Part shown: piece after piece, positions 21,422 to 34,027 of the stretch | Numbering within the stretch: position 1 is the stretch's first letter | Layout of the letters: every line of letters starts with the position of its first letter | NCBI GenBank assembly: GCA_009801085.1 | Contig: VNWV01000004.1 | Span: 682,001 to 746,000 of the forward strand | Source of the DNA: Lasiodiplodia sp. COLG20 | Lineage: Eukaryota; Ascomycota; Dothideomycetes; Botryosphaeriales; Botryosphaeriaceae | Reading direction: 5' to 3' | Length of the DNA: 64,000 bases | Notes under the pieces: generated by a model | The model's database searches: none | The model's input: the letters and a program-made list of their open reading frames with translations, nothing else | What the model was told of the DNA's origin: nothing | Made by a program: the position numbers and the translations under genes

Positions 21422-23108
21422 CCCTAGCACGAGTGTCTGATGGGTGTTGGAGCCGCCGGGGTATAAAAGCTCGCATCATTTCCCATTACTTTCTTACACG
21501 CTTGAATATGGCGTATCACTTTCATTAACTCATGCTTCCTGATGGGCTTTCAATGATTCATCTAAGAGAGCACCTTGTTTTATGACCTTGATGTGGGCGC
21601 GTACTTGCTCATGAATTCTCCAGCCTCAAATTACTAGAAGTAGCTTAGTTGGAATTTTCACAATAAAAGCACCAATACCGTCATACCCATACAGAAAGCC
21701 GCGTCTGTCTTTCTTATTAGCACTATGATCCTACTCTCAACCCCTCGCCGCCACTCGCTGAAGATAGAATACCTGCCTCTCAGACTTAGTGTGCAGGAGG
21801 GCCAGGCTATGTGAGACCGGAGCGGTTGCTCTTGCGAGAGAGTATGGCCATTCGACTCAATGTGTGGTCTCCACGAAAAAGGACCATCAATGGTTTCGAG
21901 ACAGAGACGAAGGTCAATAGCCCCCATTCTAGAGAGCTGGAGATGTTTCACCGGAGGAAAGGTTTTCTATTGGCTCTAGTTCTGGTTGAACGAAGCGCTG
22001 CCTTCCACTATGCCCAAAGCCCCCGCTCGCTGATAATTCCTTCCATCGGTTATGATGCAGCGTTGCAGGAGCTTTAACTTAGTAGAGAGAGTGATATTTG
22101 GTCGAAGTGGTTGATAGTTTGTTCCTTCGGCCTAGACCTTCGGTCCTCGGTGATAACCATCACCACCAATGAAATCACGTGACTCCCTTCTGCAAATAGT
22201 CCGTTCGCACTGTGTGCTTCTCGGGAGTCGTGCAACCTCTTGATAGTAAACCCTGCTTTGCTCTGGGCCATATCAAATAATAGAAGCTTTAGTTATTTGC
22301 CACTAAAATCTTCGAAGTCCACAGGTTTCCCCACTAGTTCAGATGGTCCGGCCCGGCCCGCTTTTCCTATTCCGCTCCACTCCCGTCATTCCCGTTCTTT
22401 TCGTCGCTTTCGCGATTTTCGTCATTTCCCTCATTTCCGTCACTTTTGCGATTTCCTTCATTTTCGTCGTTTCCGTCGTTGTTCCGCCGTTTCCCTACAA
22501 AGACGACGACATGTCAGCGATCGAACTCGAAACGCAGCGTCTGCCATCCAACTGTTCACACTACTGTTTCCCTCACCCCAAGTGCTGTAGTGTTTGATAG
22601 TCATACTGGCAACACAATGGTACCTGCCGAAGCAAGATGGGGTTTAGGTACTTCAGGTTTATGATTCTGTAGTCTCCTACTTTGACTTCACATGAAGCCT
22701 TCTATTTTGCTTTACTAAGTCGTTGCATGTCTCATACTTTGACGCGAGCTACTGACGTGTGCGGCGCAGAACCCTTGTGCAGCCCAGAAACGATGGTTTA
22801 ACTGGGTCTGTTTATCCTCAAAGGACCGACAGATGAACGGCACTGCCTATGAGACCTAGCTGAAATACGGTGTAGCCATGGTGCAGGAGTGGGCGGACAA
22901 ATCTGATTGGCTCAAGGTGATGCCAGCCCTCGCGTGACGAGAGATTTTCATTCATGCACGGCAGCAATACCCTGACATTCGCAGCTCCACACGGTAGCGA
23001 AAGCCGGAGCACCTAACGCACAGGCCATCAGCAGCTCCTCAGCGTTGCAGCCCTCGGAACCTTCAGTGACGAGCCTCTCTGTCCGATATTTTCACTTGCT
23101 CGCCCACC
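21422..23108. other. spacer between the NLR-like gene and the DUF7924-like gene
   Basis: About 1.7 kb without a convincing gene. A TATAAAA element at 21462 on the plus strand is not followed by a credible coding region. A pyrimidine-rich repeat lies at 22345-22497. Short frames at 21811-22077 and 22240-22590 show no domain. Confidence 0.45.
22345..22497. repeat. pyrimidine-rich imperfect short repeat
   Basis: The plus strand is dominated by loosely repeated words of the TTCGTC, TTCCGTC and CGATTTTC type for about 150 nt, giving a strong strand bias of pyrimidines. It looks like a degenerate microsatellite or minisatellite and codes only for low-complexity sequence. Confidence 0.6.
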
Positions 23109-25033
23109 ATGGGTCGGCAAAAGCACACCGGACCGTCCAGAAAATCCGTTGCCGGTTCACAGCTTACCAAGAAGAGCAACACCAAGTCACAAGGCAAGGA
23201 GGAGATTCGCAGTACGTGTGCCCGCAGACGATGGCCAACAGACGTGTGTGCTGACCGCCTCCTTGCGCCAGATAACCTTCCACCACGGCCAACAAGTCGC
23301 AATAGTCGCCGCGTCAGGGGATTGTCCCCATTGCCCCCCGAAGTTAGTGCATCATCTCTCGTGCCCATTGGCATTCCGCCCAGCTCGCTCACAAGAGACA
23401 GAAGTCCCCACCTATCACAGGCGCGGCGCCGGCACCTAAAGCCAAAGCCAAACCCAAGCTCAAGCAGAAATCAAAGCCCAAGTCCAAAAAACGGAACGAA
23501 CCTCGTCCCCCATATCCGGGCCACGACCCCGTCCCCAACACCACCCTTTCCGAAAACCAGGACGACAATCCCATTCCTACGGAGACCAACGTCGAGAAAG
23601 AAACCCAACCCGAACACCCAGACGTGACCGGAGATAAAGCAACTCATACAGAACATCAAGACGTAGTCGAAGCAGCGTCACTGCTACCAGCAGGCCCACG
23701 ATCGGCATACAGCGACCCAACGGAACACTGGGTCATGAACAGCGCTCAGCCTGGGCAAACCGCTGTCGCGGACGCCCCAGCCATAGAGTCTCTAAGAGGA
23801 ACACCTGCATATCAACCCGCCGCATCCATCATGCCCCAAATGCGTGCACAGGGACAGAAGAAGGGCTCTGTAGCGAAGACGACACAGGCTTCCACGAGAG
23901 ATGACACTGGCTCAACGAGCTACGTATACAAAAGGTCAAATTTTCCTCACAAGCTAGAGTGCATGTCTGTAACAGTGCAGCTGTTCATGAAAGAGTATGA
24001 TGAGAGCATAGATGAAACAGGCGTGGAGGACTCGACCAGGGATTTATTGGAAAAGCTCAAGGCTGAATCTCACGACCCTACAACCGATGAGCGTTACATG
24101 AACCAAGTTCTGCGACAGACTATCGAGCGGCTGCAATTCAAGAATGAGCCCTACGTCATAGCCGAGCTCCATGATCTCGTCTGCCCTCCAGCGGAACGCC
24201 TCTCGGGTGTCTATGATAGGGATGTCGAGCTCCGCTCAACGTACAGACTCTTTGTTGACGCTCGGAACGAGTCGTGGACAAAAGCACCTCGGTTGCTAGA
24301 CAGATTCCCAGCCCCTCAGCCGGACTATTGCGTTGGCTTCGGTTCCCGGGCTTTTTTAGCCCCTGAATGGGCGCTGCTTGCTACAGTCCCCAGCAATTCG
24401 TCCAACTTTGCAGTAACAGACTACATGCACTTTCCATTTCTCACCTGCGAGGTGAAGTCTCATAAAGAATCAATATCCGTGGCGGATAAACAAAATGCGT
24501 ACAGCATGATGGTGGCAGTCTCGTCCACAGTCGATCTTTTTCGGGCTGCGAAGATGGAGAGAAGCGTCCATCGGAAGGTCTTAGGATTTTCGATATCTTA
24601 CAACAACAAGAACGTGGTTGTGGACGGATGGTACCCTGTCATCGTCGGCCAATGTACAGAAATCTACCGAACCCGGATACACGATTTTACAATCCGCGCG
24701 GGAAGCGCCGACAGGTGGCAATCGTGGCACTACGTCCGCAACATCTACGAGGTGTGGGCTCCGGAGCACCGGGCGCGTCTCCGCGTGGCCATAGACTCGC
24801 TGAAGCTCACCATCAACATGGCCGGTCTCAGGAACAGGGACGAGCAGACGCCGACGCCCTCCGAATCTGCGCACAGGGGGCTGGAGCAGCTCGGCCTGCA
24901 GAGCCCCAAGCCGCAAGCGGGCCGGGCGGACAGCGTCAGCGTGTTTAGCGCTCAGTCTCGGAGAAGGCGAGCAGTGACAGCACCGCTTGGTGGTGACGCG
25001 TCTCCAAAACGGCCAAGGTCAATGATAGGGTAG
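23109..25033 (+). CDS. DUF7924-like protein, possible PD-(D/E)XK nuclease fold
   Basis: Fungal protein of about 600-620 residues. The main frame (23396-25033) lacks a suitable upstream ATG, so I join it to the ATG at 23109. One intron is required (best 23343-23395), and an optional in-frame intron fits at 23212-23271. The first about 160 residues are Lys/Pro-rich and disordered. The conserved core contains PDYCVGFGSRAFLAPEW, then FPFLTCEVKSHKESISVADK and a final WHYVRNIYEVWAPEHR block. This matches my recollection of the DUF7924 family. The PD...E-x-K spacing is the hallmark of the restriction-endonuclease-like fold, so a nuclease-related origin is plausible, but this is inference. The C-terminal 60 residues are basic and end in a likely nuclear signal (SPKRPRSMIG). 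Confidence 0.7.
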
Positions 25034-25681
25034 AGTCTTTCTGTCTCTTTGTTTTTTGTTTTTTGTTAATGTTAAAATCTATTTCCGTTTGTCCCTTGAT
25101 GAAACGATAGGGTTACGGTCAGGTGAGCTGGTTGTAGTAATGTTAACTCTGGTAGTTCTTGAGATTGATGGGATATGAAATAAGTAAGACTTCAAATCCA
25201 AATATCTGGGCTTTCCTCGGAAGCAGTATTGGTCCACTCTAATGTCCAAACTCCAAATTTCCAAACCTGAGACGTGCCTGATCAACCAGTACAATGGGTC
25301 AAGAGTAAAAGGCAAGGGTTCTAAAAGGACCACACAATTCCTAAAAAAAGAGAGTAAAATGCTGACACGCAAACGAAGCCCAAATAGGCTTCATGTCGGG
25401 CACTAAAAATCTTAAGAAATAGGCAGTCTTTTCCCAGACGAAGTTGGTCAGAAGAATGTCTATAAACGAGGAGTTGACGGAATGAAGGGAACGGTTGCCT
25501 TTTCCTTGACATTCGCCAGTACTTGCGTAGATAATTTAGAGTTTACGGTATTCTCGAAACAACGCTAAGCCATCTTTGGCACGCTAGTCTCTGTCCGGGG
25601 TATTTGCGATGAAAGTTTTCTCCGTGGCTCGAGCTCACTCAACTGTAACACTGCTTTTCATCAACATTGTCAGCGCTCGTA
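25034..25681. other. spacer before the second zinc-cluster gene
   Basis: No supportable gene; short frames on the minus strand at 25079-25512 have no domain. T-rich just after the stop of the preceding gene, as expected for its 3' end. Confidence 0.4.
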
Positions 25682-27501
25682 ATGTCCACTGTACCATGTG
25701 TATCCTGCAAAAAACGCCGCGTCCGCTGTGATGCCAGCTTGCCAACATGTAGCCGTTGCCCGCGGGATGGCATCGAGTGCCCGGGCTACAAGAACCCCAC
25801 TGTTTGGATATATCATGACCAATCATCTAAAGGATTGAAGCGCTCACGGCATCGCCCGAACGAAATCTCGCCGCACTCAACTTCCCAAAGTAGCCAAGTG
25901 AACGTCAACCAAAGGCGAGATCAACTTGTTCGTCATCAAACAAATTCCTCATGGAAAACTCGTGGATTGCATCCATTGGAAAGCACTTCTTGGCTCCCTT
26001 CTGACGAATCTGCTCTGTCTACTTTGAATTTTTTGCAATACTGTACGAACCCCTAATGATTAGCCTCCTCCATCCTCGTAAGCTTACTAATTGCGTATAG
26101 ATAATGAACGTATTGCACCGTACATTATTGCAGACGATGTCGTGTTACAATGGACCAGAGTCCAGTTCGGCGACTGGCGAGATCAACCAGACGTGGTCAA
26201 GAAATCGATGCACATGATTTGTGCACAACACAAAGCCATTGTTTCTCAGGATAACCCTGACCGCAATCTTGAGGCATGCAAACAAAGATATCACGCTACT
26301 CAAGCTTTCAACCAAGACTTGATGCACTCGGCTCATGACCCGAACCTTCTTTTGGAGGCTGTCGTAATGCTTCTTACAGGAGAAGTACGCATCATACTTT
26401 CCACGTTAAATATACCCCTTTGTTGGTCCAAACAAAACTAAACCACTTTTTCTTTTAGATTCAATACTCAGCTACCGGCGCCTGGCACCAGCATACCCAA
26501 GGCGCTGCTGCTATTGTTGAACTACAGGGAGGATGGGATAAATACATTCTCTCATCTGGTGATGCACCTCATATTGCTTTCCACTTCATCACGTAAGTCA
26601 TGGCATTATGGCTAGCGGTTGACGAGATTTCGCGATCTTGTTTGCTAAGAAGCTTTCACACAGAGTTGAAATTATGGGCGGTACGACAAGCAATGCAACA
26701 CACCTCAAAGAATCGCCAAAGTGGCCATATGACCTCATACAAAGCTTTCAAAACTGGGATAGTATCACCGTAGCTTCCTGCTGCCCTTGTCCCAAGGTTC
26801 TCTTCGAGGCCATCGCCCAAACTAACCTTCTCAGAGCAACGTTGTGCAATGACGATTCCGGCATCATCCGGCCAACGGATGAAGAAGTGGGTCGTGGCAT
26901 CCGGTCTATCGTTACTCGAGTAGCCAATTTCTCGCCTCAATCGTGGCTGGCACACCTAACCGCAATCATCCCTTTCCAGCTGTCCAGCCCCGACTGGCTT
27001 GCGTTGATCTCTTGCTACCACGCCGCCACGCTGCTCTACTGCCTCCGCACCCTCGTATTCGAGTCTTCCTTTGGTGATCGGGAAACCTTGTCCTCAATCC
27101 TCGCGGACACATTCGGCACGACCGTCGCGGAGACCGTACGTATTGGTGCGTTGAGAGCGCTCTTCCATCATCTCGGCTGCCCGTTGTATTCGTTCGGGGC
27201 TGCGGGTCTGAACGTTGATAGCGTGGCTTGGAACGTGGTCGTTTGGCCACTGTTCATCGCGGGCTTCGAGGCTGGCGGAGAGGCCCTGACGAGTGCAGAG
27301 GCTCGCGAAATGAAGACATTCATTTCAGACAAGCTACGGCATGTGACCATGCTGTTAGGATCGAGGAGCGTGTCGGATGCGCAGAGGTTGTTGGAGAAAT
27401 GCTGGGAAGGCAGAGAGATCGGTGGGGCGGCAGGGCTGGACGGTGGGCTCACATGGGATGAGTCGTTTCCGGAACGATGCGTCTTCATATCAAGTTTCTG
27501 A
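25682..27501 (+). CDS. Zn2Cys6 transcription factor
   Basis: Predicted nuclear regulator of 538 residues. Exons 25682-26042, 26101-26384, 26459-26592 and 26664-27501 total 1,617 nt. The zinc cluster lies at the very N-terminus: cysteines 6, 9, 16, 23, 26 and 33 in a CX2CX6CX6CX2CX6C array, with the basic patch KKRRVR. The start at 25682 places the cluster five residues in, as is common. The rest matches the C-terminal regulatory region of the Fungal_trans_2/DUF3468 type, with an AWHQHTQGAAAIVELQGG block near the middle and WPYDLIQSFQNWD downstream. Intron 3 was fixed by phase: the acceptor at 26663 is the only one that keeps both flanking blocks in frame. Target genes unknown; the converging GNAT gene begins 35 nt beyond its stop. 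Confidence 0.9.
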
Positions 27502-27536
27502 GGGAGACCGAGAGCCGGAGAAAGTATCGAAATGAA

Positions 27537-28356
27537 TTACGCGGCACTTCTTTCAGTCTGACTGAGACCAGCACGTGGAGGGTCCCAGCGCATTATCTCC
27601 CACTCCATCTCCTGGTTCGGCCGCCACGTCCACTTCCCGACACCACGGAAACCAAGGCTCCTGTACAGCGGCGCCCCCGCAGGCGTCGCCGACAGGTGAA
27701 CTGGCACGCTCTCCTTCTCCGCTCTTGCCATGCCCCATTCCAACAACATCCGGGCAACACCTCGCCGCTGGAACTTGGGAGCGACTGCGACGTCCATGAT
27801 TCCGTAGTACTCTTTGGGCTTTTGGTACCCGTCTTCGTTCCAGCGCTGTGAGTCGCTCCTGCTACAGATTTCGGCTACAGCCCGGGCGTGGGAAGCGTCG
27901 ACCATCGGGTTGCGGACGTCTCGAATGTAGTCCGCGATATCGGAGTCTAGGATGCGTTCTTTCATTCCTGCGCATACAGGTCAGTCTCGACCCCCTCTCG
28001 TGCGGCTGTCGTAATAATTGCTCACTTGATATCCAGGGCTTTTTCTTCTGCAATCCACCTTTCTGCTCTTCTTCCTCACTCTGGTCGGCGCCTTCCCGAT
28101 ACCAGATACAGAAACCCATGATTTCTGGAGTGCCGTCCCACCCTTCATCGTTGGGCTCGAGAACAGCAACAATTGGTATTTCTGTGGACTCCTCGAAGCT
28201 GTGCTGAAGTATGTCGGCTTTGGCTTTTAGATATCTCGAAGGATACTCGCGGCGCTTGGGGTAGAGGTATGCATCTTGAGCGTCGTCAACGTACGCAGCT
28301 ACAGCGATAAGGGCTGCGTTGGAGACGTCCTCCCGAGCCAAAAGACGGATATGCAT
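27537..28356 (-). CDS. GNAT family N-acetyltransferase
   Basis: Minus-strand gene of 253 residues; exons 28356-28026 and 27967-27537, with a 58-nt intron at 27968-28025. The N-terminal MHIRLLAREDVSNAAL start is typical of GNAT proteins. The acetyl-CoA binding motif A is VAPKFQRRGVARMLLEWG (the QRRGVA loop), followed by the PLYRSLGFR motif B segment and a terminal EMEWEIMRW strand. These proteins move acetyl groups from acetyl-CoA to small amines or proteins, probably in the cytosol; the acceptor cannot be predicted. It is convergent with the zinc-cluster gene, 35 nt apart. Confidence 0.88.
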
Positions 28357-30136
28357 CCCGGAATTGTCGTGTATCTTGAAAAGAAGGTGGATGGGTTGAA
28401 ATCGCGGGACCGACAACTTTTATACATACCAGGGTCTGCACGTTGAAGCCTCATTCTTTGAGTCATCGCAAAATTGGCCCGTCTCCAGTTTCGTTCCGGA
28501 CACCACATATTCATCCGTGTTACTGAATTCGGTAATGCTTTGGGGCGCAGTCACTACGGCGTGCAGCGCAGTGGCCAAAATGCCAAGGAACTAAGTAATG
28601 GTTGTGGGGATGTGATCTGACTGCCGCATGCGGCAAGCGGCTTGCAGGAGGCTGGATGTGAAACGCCGAATGAAAAGCCGAAGGATGGCACTCCGACCAT
28701 GCCGATATCACTCTCATCATTTACAAATGGAATCGGGTACTATTAAATAATATTGTCGATTCCGAAACGAAACGTAAATCATGCAGAAAAGTTGATTCGA
28801 AGCCAGGCATCTCGGCCTGAGGTTCTTCTACATCCGGGCCTACAGTTTTGAGTTTTAGGGGGTGTACTCTTCTCGTATTTTGGCACTTTTCATTGGACAC
28901 ACCGAATCGAAAGTAAACAAGGCCTGCAGCACATCGAAAGCGGCTGAGAAGCCCGTCTGTGTGCGGAAAACTTGATTTCAACTAGCCCAAAACTGCTTGT
29001 CCACAATTTGCAACTTCTTTCCCCTCTCGCTTTACTCGCTCAACGTCAAATGTCCTGCAACTATTTAATATTATGATGGAAGGACACCTACCTTCTCTCA
29101 TTAAAAAAGAACCCAAACCTCAACTGGACTAATATAAAAGAACGGTGGGGTACCGTTGGAGAAAGCCTCCGCAATTCATTCGGTGGGGTATTGGTAACGG
29201 ATCTAGGTGGAATTTGTGTGCATTGACGGGTGAGAGAATGCCAAAGAGGCGTTTTGAATTCTTCCAGATGGAAAGATAGACTCGGAAGTTGACGAAAGTA
29301 TAAAATAACTCTTTAGTGATTTTGCTGAGTTAGCAGAAGGCCTCCCAGCACATACAATACTCCATGCAACCCGAGATCCATCCGGTTCGTCGTTAAAAGT
29401 CATTTTTCATTGGTGCACTTACTGCCGTATCTTTGCAGCTTCTCAATGTCCAAGCACGCCACATTAAAGCATGAAATAGGCCACGATGTGGCACGTTGTC
29501 CGTGTGGACCTTTAACATAAGGCGAAATCAATGCTACCAAACACTGGTCAAAGTTGGAGACTAGATCATTCAAAGCGTCCTACATCCACCACAAGAGATC
29601 TTATCTTTCTAGTCTATTTCAACATCACGCTTACCAATGTAATAATGCACAGTAGTCCGGACAACCACCGCTCTATATTCAACTTTCTTCCTAGGTCACA
29701 TATCACTTGCTCATTGGGTAGGCTGAAGAAGTTTCACACGCTCTGACAAAGTTTGCTGACGCGGACAAACTACGTTGCCCCGTGGTGGGGTTCGAGCGCA
29801 TAGTGTTGCAGCCTAACATCTTCAGACCAAATACGCATATCTACTACCGATAAGGGCTCGTGATTGTCATCGTCGACTACCCGAAATGCTCGGAAGTCAT
29901 GTTGTGGATATCCTCGGACTGTGGTCTTGAAACACGTGAATGGTGTGGTGGGCCCTCGGCTCGAGGGCATTGCTGCATCCCCGCCACCCGAGCGTCGAGG
30001 GCTACCCCAGAAATGCGGGGGAGGGGGTATATGGGGAGGTAGCATCGAAGCAACATCCCGCAGCAAGGAAGAGAGACGGCCCAGAATTCAGCGAAATCTT
30101 TCTTGTCTAACGATTGAATCGAGATTATCGAACACG
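28357..30136. other. gene-free region
   Basis: About 1.8 kb without a supportable gene. Several AT-rich patches occur at 28720-29110. The 3' part contains the promoter of the aldo/keto reductase. An open frame that runs into the reductase from 29864 is upstream leader, not an N-terminus, because it lacks family resemblance. Confidence 0.45.
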
Positions 30137-31287
30137 ATGAGCGCACGATTACTCGGCCGAAGCGCTACCCGCAGCTGCCGCCAACCAAAGTGTTTCATTC
30201 CTTGTATCGCTTCTCGACCAATCAGCCAGAAGACATACACCCTAAACACGGGTGCGAAGCTGCCAGCCATTGGCTTCGGTACCTTCCAGGACAAGGAGCA
30301 GCAGGAAAGCGCCGTCTACAACGCCATCAATGCTGGCTTTCGGCACATTGACACGGCTCGCGTGTAAGTAGTCAGCACCCCAAACCCCTTGAGGCTCTAC
30401 AATAGTAACTTTGCATAGCTACGACACGGAAAAGTTCATTGGCAACGCCATTCGAAAGGCGGGAGTTCCCCGCCAAGACCTTTTCCTGACTACGAAGCTT
30501 TGGTGCAACTCGTTCCACCCCGACGATGTTGAGCCTGCCCTTGACGAGGCGCTTGCTGACCTGGACACTCCGTACATCGATCTTTTCCTCATGCACTACC
30601 CATGCACCTTCAAGCGGGGCACAGAACGCTTCCCCAAGGGGGAGGATGGCCAGATGATGATGGGCGCCACGACCTACGTTGACACATGGAAGGCGATGGA
30701 GAAGTTGGTGCAGAAGGGCAAAGCCAAGGCCATTGGTGTTTCCAACTTCAGCAAGGGCGAAGTCCAGAAGCTGCTTGACGAGGGCACAATCGTAAGTCGT
30801 CTTCCTCGATTGCAGAAGCACGTCTAACAGGATACTATAGGCTCCGGCTGTCCACCAGATGGAATTGCATCCCTACCTGCAACAGAAGGCCTTTGTCGAG
30901 TGGCAGAAGTCCAAGGGCATCCAGATGATACAGTTCAGCCCGCTCGCCAACCAAAACAACTTCTACCGCGACATCTACTGGGCCACGGGCAAGGCTGACA
31001 TTCCTCGGCTCATCGACGAGCCCATCCTCAACGACATCGGCAAGAAGTATGGCAAGAGTGCTGCCCAGGTGGCACTTGCGTGGGGCCTCGCCAATGGCCG
31101 CGCGGTCATCCCGAAAAGCGTCATCGATTGGCAGATGAAGGAGAACCTGGAGAGCGATTTTCCTCTTGACGAGGAGGACATGGCGAAGATTGCCACGCTG
31201 GACAAGGCGCTTAGGTTTAATGATCCGAGCACTGCGTACAACTGGAAGCTGTACAGCGATTTGGAGGGCGCTTGGGCGAATGCTTAA
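30137..31287 (+). CDS. aldo/keto reductase
   Basis: NAD(P)H-dependent carbonyl reductase of 348 residues. Exons 30137-30363, 30419-30791 and 30841-31287 total 1,047 nt. The (beta/alpha)8 family signatures are complete. The catalytic tetrad is Asp72 and Tyr77 in HIDTARVYDTEKFIG (spanning intron 1), Lys at about 102 in LTTKLW, and His at about 134 in FLMHYP. Downstream are IGVSNFSKGEVQKLL and the nucleotide-binding VIPKSVIDWQMKEN. The first 30 residues precede the normal start of the fold; they are basic with Ser/Arg (LLGRSATRSCRQ) and look like a mitochondrial presequence. It heads a run of four plus-strand genes (reductase, transporter, esterase, CrtC-like) that could share a pathway. Substrate unknown. 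Confidence 0.93.
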
Positions 31288-32115
31288 TAGTATCGATGCT
31301 TTTTTTTTTTTGTATTGTTGAAACAAAACCCCCGCTTGTCTTTGGTAGCATGTATGTTAAAAGATACAGTCGGAATAAATAAAGCCTCTCTGTTTTTGTA
31401 TGGCTATTTTTTGCTGTGATTCTTTCGACTATTACTTAATGCAAATACGGGAAGCTGATGAAAGGGTGATGCGAGAAAGACGAAGGCCAACAAGGACAGA
31501 TTTGAATGAGGCTTGAGCTCATACTTGAAATTGGGCATGTGGGTATCAAAGCCAAATGTTCCAAGCGCAGTCGTAGACTACTTCGCGTCGATTATTGCGG
31601 GGTAAGCCAGCCACAACATTAGACGTGACGCGCATGCGGCATCCATCAACACCGAAATCCTTAGCTGATATCTCCACCATCGCAGCTGGTCTTACTCTTA
31701 TCTCGATGTTGAAAGCGGGGGTGGAATTCATGTTTCAGTAATATCTTCTGCAGTGTGAGGGGCGAATACCACAGCGTTATCGATTCGAGGGTTGACTCGG
31801 CCTGCAGCGCTGATCACTACCTCAAAGCGTCCTGAGTTGCGCGCCCTCGTGTCGGTGGGATCTGCCAAGTCCACTATGGTGCTCACTCAGACTACCTGCC
31901 TCGATTGGAAAGCCTGTTTGCATAGTGACCATGCGGAAGTATCGTGTGAGAACCCCATGGGGTATTTCCCCGCAATGACGGTAACGGTCGAACCATCATA
32001 CCTGCTCCTCCATCCAGCCGCCATTATTTAGTGCCCTAAATCTGAGGTTGCACCACATCAACTCTGAGCTTAACTACCAAAGTCATCCATCAGATTACTC
32101 CCTACCTGTCACACC
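31288..32115. other. spacer between reductase and transporter
   Basis: No supportable gene; it contains the 3' end of the reductase and the promoter of the transporter. A small plus-strand frame at 31792-32031 has no recognisable features. Confidence 0.45.
31374..31383 (+). terminator. polyadenylation-signal-like AATAAATAAA
   Basis: Two overlapping AATAAA words about 90 nt after the reductase stop codon, a plausible cleavage and polyadenylation signal. Confidence 0.45.
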
Positions 32116-34027
32116 ATGTCCGGCATCCTGGATCAACGCAAGAGATGGATGGTCGCATCCAACCTTGAGAAGCGATCCCTCCTCATCGCCGTCAACTGCA
32201 TCGCCGGCCTCTCCATCTTCTTCTTCGGTAACCAACCCCCATCCCACTACCCTCCCCCTGAGGCGACTGATCTCACCCGCACATCTACAGGCTACGACCA
32301 AGGCATGATGGGCGGCGTCAACGAATCGCCGCACTACGTCCACCTCATGGGCTTCGGCCACGTCGACGGCACCGGCGCGCCCGTCGTCACCAAAACACTA
32401 CTCCAGGGCGGCATCGTGGCCGTCTACTACCTGGGCACGCTGCTGGGCTGCCTGTTGGGCGGCTTCGTCGGCGACCGCTTCGGGCGCATCACGACCATCG
32501 GCGTCGGCGCCGCGTGGGCCATACTCGGCGCCGCTCTCCAAACGTCCGCACAGGACGCAGACTGGATGATTTGCTCGCGCCTCGTCAACGGCGTCGGCAC
32601 GGGCATACTGAACGCCATCGTGCCGACCTGGGCGTCCGAGCTGGCTGACTACTCATCACGAGGAGCGTTCATCGCGATGGAGTTCACCCTGAACATCTTC
32701 GGCGTCGTCGTCGCGTACTGGCTGGCGTTTGGAGTGAGTTTCATCGATGAGGGCCGCTCCCCGTTCCGCTGGCGCTTCCCGATCGGCTTCCAGCTCGTCC
32801 CGCTCATCTTCCTCGTGCTCGGCTGCTGGGTGTTTCCCGAGTCGCCGCGCTGGCTGTGCCGGGTGGGCCGTGACGAGGAGGCGCTGTACATCCTACAGCG
32901 GCTGCGCGGCACCACCGGTGCTGAAGCAGGCAAGGCGGAGGCGGAGCTGTCCGAGATCAAGGACATCGTCGACCTCGAGAACAAAGAGGCGAAGCGCAAC
33001 TCGTACTTTCACATGTTCTTCGGCATCGGCTCCGGCCGCCTGCACACCGGCCGCCGCGTCCAGCTCGTCGTCTGGCTGCAGATCCTGCAGTGCTGGAGCG
33101 GCATCGCGGGCATCACCATGTATGGTCCGAGTACGTTTCTGCCCTTCCCTCCCTTCTTCCCCCAAACCCCCCATCCACCCCCTCCTCCCGGCCCGAAACC
33201 AGCCCCGACTAACCCGCACAACCCCAACCAGCCCTCTTCGCCCTCGCCGGCTTCACCCCCCGCAAAGCCCAGTGGATCTCCGGCCTCAACAACATCTTCT
33301 ACATGTTCGCGACACTCATCTGCGTCTTGACCATCGACCGCATCGGCCGCCGCTGGACGCTGTACTGGGGCTCCGCCGCGCAGGCCGTCGCCATGTTCCT
33401 GGTCGGCGGCCTCGCGCGCGGCGGCTTGAACGCCAGCGACGCAGACACCGCGAGCAAGTGGGGCGCGGCGGCGGCGGCGATGATATATTTGTACACGTTC
33501 GTGTTCGGCGCGACGTGGTTGACGGTGCCGTGGCTGTATCCGGCCGAGTGCTTCCCGTTGCGGGTCAGGGCGAAGGGGAATGCGTGGGGGGTTGTTGGGT
33601 GGAGTGTTGGGAATGGGTGAGTGTGGTGCGGTGCGGTTGGGTTTGGGGTGATGGCTGATGATGGGGACTAGGTCGCTTACGCTGGCTATGCCGTATATCA
33701 TCGGCTCGATTGGGGAGAAGGCGATGTACGTTTTTGGCGCGTGCAATGTCATCGCTATTCCTATCGGTGAGTGGTGCTGGGATATGAAGTAGATGAGGGC
33801 CTTGTGCTGACTGTCGTCTAGTGTGGGCCTTTTATCCCGAGTCGAATCAGAGGACGCTTGAGGAGATGGATCTCCTGTTTGCTGCGGATACGCCGTGGGT
33901 GTGGGATGCGGAGAAGAAATTCGCCGAGTTGAAGGCTGAGGCCATGGCGAGGAATGACGGACGTGTTATTGCGGAGGGAAAGGATCAGGGAAATCTGGAT
34001 CACATTGAGTACCACGAGACTGTGTAG
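32116..34027 (+). CDS. MFS sugar-porter family transporter
   Basis: Plasma-membrane carrier of 545 residues, 12 predicted helices. Exons 32116-32227, 32291-33130, 33232-33616, 33672-33766 and 33822-34027 total 1,638 nt. Sugar-porter signatures are present: GDRFGR in loop 2-3, PESPRWLCRVGR after helix 6, DRIGRRWTL in loop 8-9, YPAECFPLRVRAKGNA in loop 10-11 and YPESNQRTLEEMDLLF after helix 12. The family moves hexoses, disaccharides, polyols or quinate with protons; the exact substrate cannot be read. The central loop is long and charged as usual. Intron 1 is 63 nt and has no in-frame stop. It follows an aldo/keto reductase and precedes an esterase on the same strand. Confidence 0.92.

Noticed and set aside
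22240..22597. Open frames of Phe/Val/Ile- or His/Arg-rich protein
   Set aside because: They translate the pyrimidine-rich repeat; low complexity only.
29864..30136. 91-codon N-terminal extension of the aldo/keto reductase
   Set aside because: In frame, but unlike any reductase N-terminus; the ATG at 30137 fits the fold, and the extension lies in the leader region.
32747..33658. 303-residue Arg/Ser-rich plus-strand frame
   Set aside because: Alternative frame of the MFS transporter, whose helices and signature motifs fit the five-exon model.
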